A DNA stretch of 64,000 nucleotides from Novipirellula caenicola (GTDB lineage Bacteria > Planctomycetota > Planctomycetia > Pirellulales > Pirellulaceae), in contig NZ_BAABRO010000001.1 of NCBI RefSeq assembly GCF_039545035.1, positions 806,001 to 870,000 of the forward strand, in the 5' to 3' direction. The stretch's first letter is position 1, and each line of letters opens with the position of its first letter. The notes below the pieces were generated by a model. The model was not told the DNA's origin and made no database searches. It worked only from the letters and a program-made list of their open reading frames with translations. Made by a program: the position numbers and the translations under genes. Of this stretch, positions 15,001 to 20,400 are shown piece by piece.

Positions 15001-16923
15001 ACGGGCAATGTGCTGACCAACGACACCGACGTGGACGCCGTCGGCAACGGCGAAACCAAAACAGTCAGCGGCGTGGTCGCTGGAACGGCCGCCAGCGCGA
15101 GTGGTTCGGTCGGATCCAATGTCACCGGTGTCTACGGTGCCATCGTCATCAATTCCGATGGTTCGTACAGCTACGTCGTGGACAACAGCAACGCAGCGGT
15201 CCAGGCCCTTCGCACCAGCTCGGACACCTTGACGGACGTGTTCACCTACACCATGGTCGATGCATCGGGGGTGCAATCCACCGAGCAGGTGACGATCACC
15301 ATCCAAGGCCAAAACGACGCGCCGCACGATATGACGGCGACCGGGATGACCATTGACGAAGGACTCGCCAACGGACAGCTTGTTGGCACAATCACTGCCG
15401 ACGATATCGACACCGGCGATACCGCACTGTTTACGCTGACCAATGACGCCGGAGGCCGATTTACGATCGATTCATCGGGGAACGTCCGCGTTGCCGATTC
15501 GAGTCAACTCGATTACGAGTCCGCCACTCAGCACGACATCACCGTGCGTGTGCAGGACGCTGCCGGGGCCACGTATGACGAAACCTTTACGGTCTATTTG
15601 AACGACGTCAACGAATACAACGTCGCCGCGGCTACCGACACCGATGGAAACCCGAACCAAGTCAATGAAAATGCGGCCTTGGGAACCACGGTCGGGATCA
15701 CCGCGTTGGCGGTCGACCCCGACGCAACGACCAACACCGTGACGTATTCGTTGTCAGACGACGCAGGGGGACGATTCGCGATTGACTCGGCCAGCGGAGT
15801 TGTGACCGTTAGCGGCCCGGTGGATTACGAAACCGCAAACAGTCACACGATCACGGTTCGAGCCGACTCGAGTGACGGTTCCACTAGCTTTGCGAACTTT
15901 TCGATCACGGTGATCGACGTCAACGAAGCTCCGGTGGCCAACGGCGACAATTACTCGATCAACGCCGGAGAGACACTCACCCTGGCGGCTCCGGGTGTAT
16001 TGATCAACGATTCCGATGTTGATGGCAATCCGTTACAGATGCATTTGGTTTCCGGACCAAGTCATGGGGTGCTCAGCACGTCGGCCAACGGAAGTTTGGT
16101 CTATACACCTAGCGGTGCCTTCTTTGGCAGCGATACGTTTACGTACTACGCCAGCGACGGCAGTTTGGACAGCAACGTCGTTACCGTTACGATCACCGTG
16201 CTTGCCGGCGGCGGTGGCTCGGGTGGCAGCGGGTCAGGCGGAAGTGGCTCGGGCGGCAGTGGATCCGGAGACGGCGGATCGGGCGATGGCAGCGGCGACA
16301 CCAGCGGAAGCGGAGATACCAGCGGTGGTGATTCAGGCGATGGAGACAGCGGTGACGGCGATGGTGGTTCAACAACCACCGGGGCGGTCCCCTTGGTCCC
16401 CGACAATGTGACGACTCCGACACAGAACGATGACACGTCAAACGACAAAGACTCATCCAAGCCATCCACCTCGGCGTCCAGTCGCGAATCCGCCATTCAA
16501 ATGGCGGAGAGCAACCAAGAAGAAGCGAGCAACGGTTTCGAACGGAACGGATTTACGTGGGGCGGTGCCTCGAACATGCATATGAAGCGAGGCAATGTTC
16601 AGATGTCTCATATGCTGGATCAGTTGTTGGTCGTCGACTTGGTGCAAGCGATCCAATGGACGGAATGGAACAATCAGAGTTCGGTGGCTACCGAAGACTC
16701 GACGTTCTTCGGCGCTGGCGAGATCGGCGGCCTCGGAGTCGGTGCGGGGCTCGCTTCGGTCGGTTATGTCTTGTGGGCACTCCGAGGCGGCGTGTTGTTA
16801 ACGACCATCTTTGGAAGCATGCCTGCGTGGCGAATGATCGATCCCTCTGCACTGTTATCGGTCTATCGTGATGCCGACGGCGTTCGCAAATCCAAGGCCG
16901 ACGTGACCACGTTCTTGGACTAA
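1..16923 (+). CDS. Giant VCBS/LamG/cadherin-like surface protein (5' end outside window)
   Basis: The reading frame is open from base 1, so the true N-terminus lies upstream; 5640 residues are visible. Modules in order by base position: end of a LamG domain (1-280), cadherin-like domains (285-980), LamG (about 990-1600), cadherin-like (1640-1970), LamG (1990-2600), a PKD/REJ-like module with a YTWTQTSGP motif (2635-2890), several cadherin/Big_9-type domains (2890-7100), 21 tandem VCBS repeats (7105-15330), two cadherin domains (15330-15930), a further Big_9-type domain (to 16200), a Gly/Ser/Asp-rich linker (16203-16370) and a conserved hydrophobic C-terminal module (about 16560-16920). Repeated DxDxDG-type loops suggest calcium binding. 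Families of this build are secreted adhesins or matrix proteins; that role is inferred here. The next gene is a paralogue with the same C-terminus. Confidence 0.93.
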   Translation, partial: YIVSDSDFTDTTQFHNVAVVVTDLGGGTYQASLYVDGVLEGTDTGTENDRSAWGSLQIGKPGANTRYFDGQIDDVRIYDTALTETEVQNIAHSGVLQNDTDVDSNALSVNTSLVTGPSNGTLNINADGSFRYTPDTNFSGTDTFTYRTNDGTQDSNVATVTITVNSTNDAPVTTASGGTTAYTENADVTVIDSALTITDADLGDFDGGSLSVTISANGSANDRLMIVPGGNITMTGTDVYHSGVLVGSVSGGLGTSPLVISFNANSTPGIAQEVGRQVGYFNVSDSPSTTARTVDFVVADGDGGTSSTAQKQVSVAAVADAPIAVDDHHGLSFDGVDDYVNLGSDPGLEFTNTMTMELWARPTAYPASSSLLLNKEGEYEIGISSTGTLMWAFANTDPGWAWHDTGYVLQLNEWSHISVTYDNGTVNAYVNGNTVETYYGSGSIGDAHADKDDLRVGGRENNPAGKYFSGEIDDVRVWSTARTQTEIQNNLDQTLTGNETGLAGYWAFNEGSGSIAYDSTSNANHGTLTDGAATGAPTWTGYSTNQDSAINVAANAGTLSNDVDGEGDPLSVSAVQGSAANVGSAIVLGSGATVTVNGDGSFDYDPNGAFDYLDAGETATDTFTYTVSDGNGGSDTATVSITITGINDAPTIVADSDFDDVGNQVIDFQGGDDTILLSGLPVNTAAGTDVTVEFWMNWDGTDNVMPFGFGSYDLWFSGGNFGFNSGNGDLYGISAAGLETGWHHITAVFRNGDLTGSRLIINGVEQTMTQRQNSPNNGSAYASSTAKISGWNSNTSYKFDGQIDQVRIWNGGRSESQVRADMHQELSGPQTGLVASYSFTGATTGAGGVIDDSGNGHHGTMSGMTAANVIAGSNFANLGDQTVNEDDLVTLEVSAFDPENAALTYTWTQTSGPAVTLSDANAEKPTFTAINQPSDYQLVFTVDASDGTNTTTETVTITVNAINDAPSGVDNTVGTLEDTDITFTAADFGFSDAAESHNFNAVRITTQATNGTLYIDTDGDGIIDAGETVVAGNYVSIADINAGRLKYKPLANENGTAYAEFTFQVQDDGGTSGGGQDTDTTPNTMTINVTAVNDAPLLDDTGTMNLSTITKYQTDNDGQSVASIIASAGGDRITDPDAGDGEGIAVTSLSSGNGTWQYSTDGGSSWNAIGTVTTSSALLLRDTDRIRFVPNPASGTTASFTFQAWDQTSGVVGTKTDVTTNGDATAFSTANETASITVIDANAAPELDSSKDPALDAINEDAGVPSGAVGTLVSSLVDSATPAGQVDNVTDADSGAALGIAITSVDTSNGTWYYSTDNGSTWNAMGSVSDANARLLAADANTRIYFQPNADYSGTLANAITFRAWDQTSGSNGGVADTSSTAGNYLDTFGSASYSNNDGSLSWSTDWIENDSGGGGASGGKYFISGGLLNVGESSASKYIYREANLSSASTATLSFDLVTNNLGGGGAIHAQVSSNGGSTWTTLLAITSGTGTGTKSFDISSYIASNTQIRFYDNNGGGKEILVDNVQIAVTTSLSGGTTAFSSDTDTASLVVNPVADPPSVTGASTNEDTQSASGLVITRNAADGSEVTYYKITGITNGTLYKNDGVTQITNGSFITIAEGSAGLKFTPDADFNGTGNFTIQASTTNDDSGLGGGTTVANVTVDAVNDAPVNTVPGTQSIAEETTTAISGISIGDVDAASGNLTTRLQVTAGSVNVTLSGSATISAGTNGSGDLTIQGTVADINATLASLTYTGNTDVTGTAADTLTITTNDGGNTGSGGARQDVDTIQIDITPVNDTPVVSGPGSALSATEQVGLVIEGTGFTVTDVDAASGTMTATINVGEGAITVAEGDSGITISSGNGTATVTITGTLAQIDNLLTGAGTGTITYLNSSNTPSESTTITVTVNDGGNTGADPGLTGDGSSEQDSASQTINITAVNDDPTNAGSLPSDISVTEDVSSNVDLSQINLSDVDHGGGNLTVTLTTSTGGSLTASSGGGVTIGGSGSGTLTLTGTLDDLNTYLDAASNIQYLHSTANLNGDNADLINVKVNDNGNTGTGGGTDIDLGNVNVDITAVNDAPLLDNSQTFTLSDISEDDTNNAGHTVASIIASLSGDRITDVDASASEGIAIRSISGGNGTWQYSLDGSSWTDVGTVTTNTSLLLRSSDYLRYVPDAMNSDTSSVSFVAWDQTTGTEGTKVNTTATGGTTAFSDNVGTAQINVTAVNDAPTITDSATVSLPGTNEDTPSTPTSVNSILSSAGWADVDTGAAKGIAVTAVSSNGNWQYSTDGTNWTSFSGITASNALLLSASTQIRYQPDTLNGETATFDFVAWDTTSGSASSFGSPSYANPGSGGGTSAYSSETATASTVVTDVNDAVVAVADSDTATEAGGVANASAGSNPTGNVLSNDIEYDSGDTLSITGVAAGTVASASGNVNSSVTGTYGGIVIDANGNYTYTVDNNNAIVQALRTSGDTITDTFTYTVQDSGGSYSSTQIVITIQGQNDAPVAVTDNATAIEAGGDGNASAGTNPTGNVLTNDTDVDSGDTKTVTGVTTGVAGSASGNVASSVTGSYGSITINANGSYSYNVDNNNSAVQALRTSSDTLQDVFTYTMTDTDGATSTTQITVTIQGRNDDPVAVDDNIVASEAGGTSNGTAGTDPTGNVLSNDTDVDSGDTKTVVGVAAGSQSTASGSVATSVTGSYGSIEIDASGAHVYTVDNNNSAVQALRTSGESLSEVFTYTIQDASGADSTAEVTVTITGANDAPEAVANAATATEASGILNNISGTDPSGNVLTNDTDVDAGDTKTVTGVATGVQASTSGNVGSTVVGTYGSLVINANGSYTYTLDNDNAAVEALNDGDTLSETFSYTMQDTAGLASTTQLVITIDGRTDLPVAEADHATSEEAGGVANATPGSNPSGNVLDNDASNNGKTVVGVAAGSTGSASGNVGVTVTGTYGTVVINSDGTYTYTLDNNNAAVEALLSSGDHVTDIFTYTMEDTFMNVSSTELTITVDGQNDAPVTTDDTSIAVEAGGVANATAGSNATGNVLANDTDVDAGDTKSVIGVQLGTVGSASGSVGASVAGNYGQIVINSDGSYTYTINQNNAAVQALRTASDTLQEVYTYTMHDTAGLESTSQVTITIQGSNDAPVAVVDTATAYEAGGSGNGTAGADPSGNVLTNDTDVDSGDTKTVVGVAVGVQGSASGSVGTMVTGSYGSITLNSDGSYTYNVDNNNAAVQDLRTSGESLDDVFTYTMEDTDGLSSTTQITVTIRGTNDNPDVVADTATAVEAGGTANGTAGSNPTGNVLANDSDQDAGDTLVVSGVTAGTAGSATGSVGSSVAGLYGSINIASNGSYSYTVDNNNPLVQDLLSSSDTLTDIFTYTVEDLSGATSTTQVTITILGANDAPVAIVDSAHAYEAGGVANGTAGTDPSGNVLSNDDQVDSGDTWTITGAAQGVVGSTSGSVGSAVTGNYGTITINSDGSYTYNVDNNNATVQALRTPSDTLTDVFSYTVSDAAGLESTAQITITLHGANDDPIAVVDTPTAVSAGGYAGGTPGTDPTGNVLANDTDVDSGDTKTVDGVAAGVQASASGSVGSAVTGSYGSITIAANGVYTYTVDNNNAAVQSLRTSSDTLTDVFTYTMIDADGAASTTQVTVTIQGANDAPVGFDDTATAVEAGGVGNASAGTDPTGNVLTNDTDLDSGDTKTVSGVAAGSQASASGSVATGVSGAYGDITINSDGSYSYVVDNNNAAVQALRTSGDTLTDVFTYTMVDTDGLDSTAEITITIQGSNDNPVAAADTPTAVEAGGLANGTAGTNPTGNVLANDTDVDAGDTQTVAGVAAGVQASASGSVGSSVTGSYGSVTINSDGSYTYVVDNSNTDVQSLRTASDTLQDVFTYTMVDASGADATTQITITIQGQNDTPTAVVDSAIAVEAGGTANGTAGTNPTGNVLTNDTDVDSVANGETKSVSGVAAGVTGSASGSVASSVSGSYGAITINSDGSYSYIVDNNNASVQALRNSGDTLDDVFTYTMTDTGGLTSTTQITITIQGQNDAPTAVADNPIAVESGGLANGTAGTDPTGNVLTNDLDPDSAANGETKTVSGVAAGVAGSASGSVATSVTGSYGAITINSDGSYAYVVDNSNTDVQALRNSGQTLDDVFTYTMVDADGVASTTQVTVTIQGQNDTPTAVADNAIAVEAGGTANGTAGTNPSGNVLTNDTDVDSVANGETKSVSGVAAGVTGSASGSVASSVTGSYGAITINADGSYSYVVDNNNAAVQALRNSGDTLDDVFTYTMTDAGGLTSTTQITITIQGQNDAPTAVADNPIAVESGGLANGTSGTDPTGNVLTNDLDPDSAANGETQTVTGVAAGVTGSASGSVATSVTGSYGAITINSDGSYAYVVDNSNTDVQALRNSGQTLDDVFTYTMVDADGVASTTQVTVTIQGQNDTPTAVADSAIAVEAGGTANGTAGTNPSGNVLTNDTDVDSVGNGETKSVSGVAAGVTGSASGSVASSVTGSYGAITINAEGSYSYVVDNDNAAVQALRNSGQTLDDVFTYTMTDAGGLTSTTQITITIQGANDAPVAASDNPIAVEAGGAANGTAGTNPTGNVLTNDTDVDSVGNGETKTVSGVAAGVTGSASGSVASSVTGSYGAITINADGSYSYVVDNNNAAVQALRNSSQTLNDVFTYTMTDAAGATSTTQVTVTIQGQNDTPTAVADNAIAVESGGLANGTAGTDPTGNVLANDTDVDSAGNGETKTVSGVAAGVTGSASGSVASSVTGSYGAITINADGSYSYAVDNNNAAVQALRNSGQTLDDVFTYTMTDAAGLTSTTQITVTIQGQNDTPTAVVDNAIAVEAGGLNNSSAGTNPTGNVLTNDTDVDSVGNGETKTVSGVAAGVTGSASGSVASSVTGAYGAITINADGSYSYVVDNNNAAVEALRNSGDTLDDVFTYTMTDAAGLTSTTQITVTIQGQNDTPIANADNATAVEAGGTANGTAGVDPTGNVLTNDTDVDAVGNGETKTVSGVVAGTAASASGSVGSNVTGVYGAIVINSDGSYSYVVDNSNAAVQALRTSSDTLTDVFTYTMVDASGVQSTEQVTITIQGQNDAPHDMTATGMTIDEGLANGQLVGTITADDIDTGDTALFTLTNDAGGRFTIDSSGNVRVADSSQLDYESATQHDITVRVQDAAGATYDETFTVYLNDVNEYNVAAATDTDGNPNQVNENAALGTTVGITALAVDPDATTNTVTYSLSDDAGGRFAIDSASGVVTVSGPVDYETANSHTITVRADSSDGSTSFANFSITVIDVNEAPVANGDNYSINAGETLTLAAPGVLINDSDVDGNPLQMHLVSGPSHGVLSTSANGSLVYTPSGAFFGSDTFTYYASDGSLDSNVVTVTITVLAGGGGSGGSGSGGSGSGGSGSGDGGSGDGSGDTSGSGDTSGGDSGDGDSGDGDGGSTTTGAVPLVPDNVTTPTQNDDTSNDKDSSKPSTSASSRESAIQMAESNQEEASNGFERNGFTWGGASNMHMKRGNVQMSHMLDQLLVVDLVQAIQWTEWNNQSSVATEDSTFFGAGEIGGLGVGAGLASVGYVLWALRGGVLLTTIFGSMPAWRMIDPSALLSVYRDADGVRKSKADVTTFLD
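7105..15330 (+). repeat. 21-copy tandem VCBS repeat array
   Basis: Twenty-one consecutive units each contain an EAGG-like motif, a GNVL-ND-D segment, a YG-I-I-DGSY strand, an AVQALR segment, a DVFTYTM strand and a closing TITIQG-ND linker. The EAGG codons of units 1 and 2 start at 7159 and 7546, a spacing of 387 bases (129 residues). From unit 13 onward the spacing is 396 bases (132 residues), because a short insertion ending in NGET replaces SGDT. The pattern matches the VCBS repeat family. Later units are more alike than early ones, which suggests recent expansion at the 3' end. Confidence 0.9.
11757..13340 (+). repeat. Higher-order two-unit duplication inside the VCBS array
   Basis: Units 13+14 are repeated as 15+16. 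The EAGG codons of units 13, 15 and 17 start at 11791, 12583 and 13375, exactly 792 bases apart. Odd members read TAV-D-AIAVEAGG and even members TAVADNPIAVESGG with the LDPDSAANGET variant, so the copied unit is a pair rather than a single repeat. Long stretches of DNA are identical between the copies. Confidence 0.85.
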
Positions 16924-16972
16924 GCGAGTCGTGCGTCCGCAGCGATTGCAGCGGCGTTGCCGCGACTCACTG
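16923..16972 (+). terminator. Candidate terminator hairpin after the first giant gene
   Basis: Immediately after the stop codon, the segment around AGCGAGTCGTG pairs imperfectly with CGCGACTCACT (9 of 11 positions), with a smaller CCGC/GCGG stem inside the loop. A short T run (TGTTTC) follows. There is no long U tract, so intrinsic termination is only plausible. Confidence 0.3.
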
Positions 16973-17452
16973 TTTCGGCCCTTCACCCCCAATGACCCGA
17001 AACGGGCAAGTCCGTCGCTTTGCAACCATTTCGCTCCGATGCCACAGAGAGCGAATCGCGGTCCACAACAAGTCACCTCTCCCGAGCGCAGCTTGGGATG
17101 AGGTCGGACGGGCCCACAGGCCTCGTCCGGGTGAGGGCCGACCGCACGCCGTTTTCTCATCGCCCCAAGCAGCGGCAGTCGCGCAGACTTACGATCTTTT
17201 CACAATCGCTCGCAGCGGGGTTATTCGCGCCATCTCGCCGCATCCCCCTTTTCAGCACGATCCGCAAAGTCGACTCAACCCGGCATCTTTTTCTGATTGT
17301 AGAACTCGACGCCCAAGAGGGCGAAGATAGGTACTAGACCTCGCACTCACCCCCCAGCCAACGGGGGTAACTTTCACGCCACGTGAAAAGGACGCGCTCA
17401 GGTCGCCACGTCAGTTTGTCCCGGCGATGTATCTCAATGGACCGATAAATCG
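16924..17452. other. Intergenic region between the two giant genes
   Basis: About 530 bases without a convincing gene. It holds the hairpin beside the upstream stop codon and one copy of a dispersed palindromic repeat at 17074-17136. Small open frames here have no recognisable features. The promoter of the second giant gene is presumably in the right half, but no clear -35/-10 pair stands out. Confidence 0.6.
17074..17136. repeat. Dispersed palindromic repeat, family A (copy 1)
   Basis: A segment with two hairpins: CTCTCCC with GGGATGAG, then CGGACGGGCC with GGCCTCGTCCG (one bulged base). Related copies lie at 61833-61886 (truncated) and 62712-62769. All three are intergenic, as expected of REP-like elements. 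Confidence 0.7.
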
Positions 17453-20400
17453 ATGAGTCGCGAATTCGACTTTTACCCTCTCGAAGATCGCATCCTGCTT
17501 AGCAGCGATGGCGTGAACGATCTCGATGGCTCGATGGACATGGATCATGAGCTCGCCTCGGCGCTATTGAGTCAATTGTCCGAGGCCGACGGCGAAGCCG
17601 CCCCCGCGTTGCCCTCCTCTGCTCCGCCGCAACCTGCGGACGATGCCCCCGTCGATTTTCGCAGTGTTGATGTTGCCGACGCGGATGTCTTTGACCCCGC
17701 ACAACCGATCGAAGTGATCTTTGTCGATGCGGGAGTCGAGGATGCGGACGCCTTGGTGGATGGTTTGCGTGCGGCCGCCGACGCGGCGACGCAGTGGTTG
17801 GTCGTGCGATTGCAGCCCGATCAAGATGGCTTGCTGCAGATCACCGAGACGCTTCACCCGTTGAGTAGCGTTAATGCGGTGCATTTGATCAGCCACGGTG
17901 ACGGCGAGGGAATCCAGCTGGGTAACACACGCTTGGATCTCGAGGCCGCACCCGATTATGCCGGCGAGATCGCTTCGTGGGGTCACGCGTTGGACAGCGG
18001 CGCAGACCTACTGATCTACGGTTGTGATCTGGCGTCTACCGAATCAGGGCGGGATTTGATCGACATCCTGGCGATTGTCTGTGATTGTGACGTCGCGGCA
18101 AGTGATGATGTAACCGGACACGCATCGCTCGGCGGCGACTGGGAACTCGAGTACACCGTGGGTGAGGTCGACCTTGCCAATGTGCTTCAGTCACAGGAGT
18201 GGTTCGGGATGCTTTCCGCTGCCGCGGCGGAGTCGGGTAACGCCCCCCAATCCGACTCCGCCGGCATCCCGCTGTCGTTCGAAGAAAACGTTGGCCAGAG
18301 CGATGACGCGGTTGATTTCCTTTCACGGGGTAACGGCTTCACCGTCTTCTTGAGCGATGGCGATGCGGTGGTGAACCTCGATGGCGCGGTATTTACACTG
18401 GACGTCGTCACACAAAATCAGCCGACTTCGGTGGTCGGTGTCGATGAATTGATTGCGCGCAGCAACTATTTGGTGGGTGCCCAGCAGGATTGGATTCGTG
18501 ACGTCGCCAACTTTACTGCCGTCCAGTACGACGATATTTATGATGGGATCGACGTCCGTTACTATGGTCACGGACAACAGCTCGAATACGATTTCATCGT
18601 CGCGGCGGGAGCGGATGCCAACCAAATCACACTGCAAATGTTAGGTGCCGAATCGGTATCGGTTAGTGACAGTGGTGAATTGGTCATGGTATTGGCGGGC
18701 AACGAGCAAACGGTTCGCTTTCGTGCTCCCTACAGTTACCAACAATCCACCAGCGGTGTCCGTGAAACGATCGAAAGCCGCTATGTGATTCGCGACGATG
18801 GAAGCATCGGTTTCGAGTTAGGGGCGTACGATCATTCGCGTGAATTGGTGATCGATCCGATCATGGATTACGGCACGTACCTAGGCGGGCTGGGTACCGA
18901 ATCGGCAAATGCGATCGCCGTCGACGCCGCTGGGAACGCTTACGTCACCGGCAGCACGGCATCGGCGGATTTCCCCGCGACGACCGGCCCGTTCGGTACC
19001 ACCGGCAGCGACGATGTGTTCGTCACGAAATTGGCCGCCGATGGCAGCACCGTCTTGTATACCACCTACATCGGCGGCAGCGGTGATGACGTCGGATACG
19101 ACATCGACATCGATGCCAGCGGTAATGCGTATGTTGTCGGTAAAACGGCATCTGCAGACTTCACCACGACGAGCGGCGCGTATGACGAAACGCTCAGCGG
19201 AGCGTCGGATGGTTTTGTGTTGAAGTTAGACAGTGCCGGATCATCGATCCTGTACGGCAGCTACATTGGATCGAATCTATCGAATGATTCGGCCTATGGC
19301 GTCGCCGTCAACGATTCGGGGCAAGCGTATGTGACGGGTGTATTGACCGGTTCGATTGGATCATTCACCACTGCGGGGTCGTACCAGTCCACGTTTGGTG
19401 GCGGACGAGATGCGTTTTTAGCGGTCTTCAGTGCGGACGGATCGAGCATCGACTACGGCAGCTACTTTGGTGGATCGGCGGCTGATGAGGCCAGGGATAT
19501 CGCGATCGATGACTCCGGTGCCGTCTACATCACCGGTGTTACCAGCAGCAGCGACATGGCGGTCACCGGCAATGCGTTTCAAAGCACAAGCGGGGGCGGA
19601 CAAGACGTTTTCATCGCCAAGTTCCATCCGCTCGGAGGCGGCAACAGCGATCTGGGCTACAGCAGCTATCTCGGTGGCAGCATGGCCGAGCAAGCGTCGT
19701 CGATCGCGTTGGATGCCAATGGTCGAGCCTATGTGGTCGGATTGACGATTTCGACGGACTTTGACGTCACGGCCGGTGCCTACAAAACATCGATCTCCGG
19801 TTCAAACGACGATGCCTTCCTGTCGGTCTTTGACACGTCGCTTAGCGGTGCTGCTTCACTCGCGTATTCCACCGCACTCGGCGGCACCGCAACCGATGAA
19901 GCGGGTGGCGTGGCAGTCGATTCGTCTGGCGTAGCGTGGATCATCGGTACGACCTACTCCACCAACCTTCCGACAACCACGGATGCTCATTCCACCAGCA
20001 AAGGTGGAACCACCGACGCGTTTCTCACCGCGATCAACCCGCTTGGCGGTGGTGCATCGGACCTCGTCTATTCCACGTACCTTGGCGGCAGTGCGAATGA
20101 ATACGGGTTTGCGATCGACTTGGACTCGGCAGATAGCATCTACGTCGTTGGTCAGACTCAATCGTCGGACTTCGACACCACCTCCGGTGCCTACGACGAG
20201 TCTAGTGCGGGTGCGAGCGACGCGTTCGTGGCCAAATTCTCGCGTCCTGCCGCTGCCTATCTGTGGCTGAACACCGAAAACGACGTGACCGGCAGCGGTG
20301 TCGCGGGACTCGATTCGTGGAGTGGCGGCACCGTATTGCAGCTAGGGGATCCCAACCTCGGTTTTAGCGGCTCGACCAGCGGGACGTTGACGTCGGTGTT

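Noticed and set aside
7105-15330. CRISPR-like regular repetition
   Set aside because: Units of 387-396 bases are in frame and encode VCBS domains; there are no short repeats with unique spacers.
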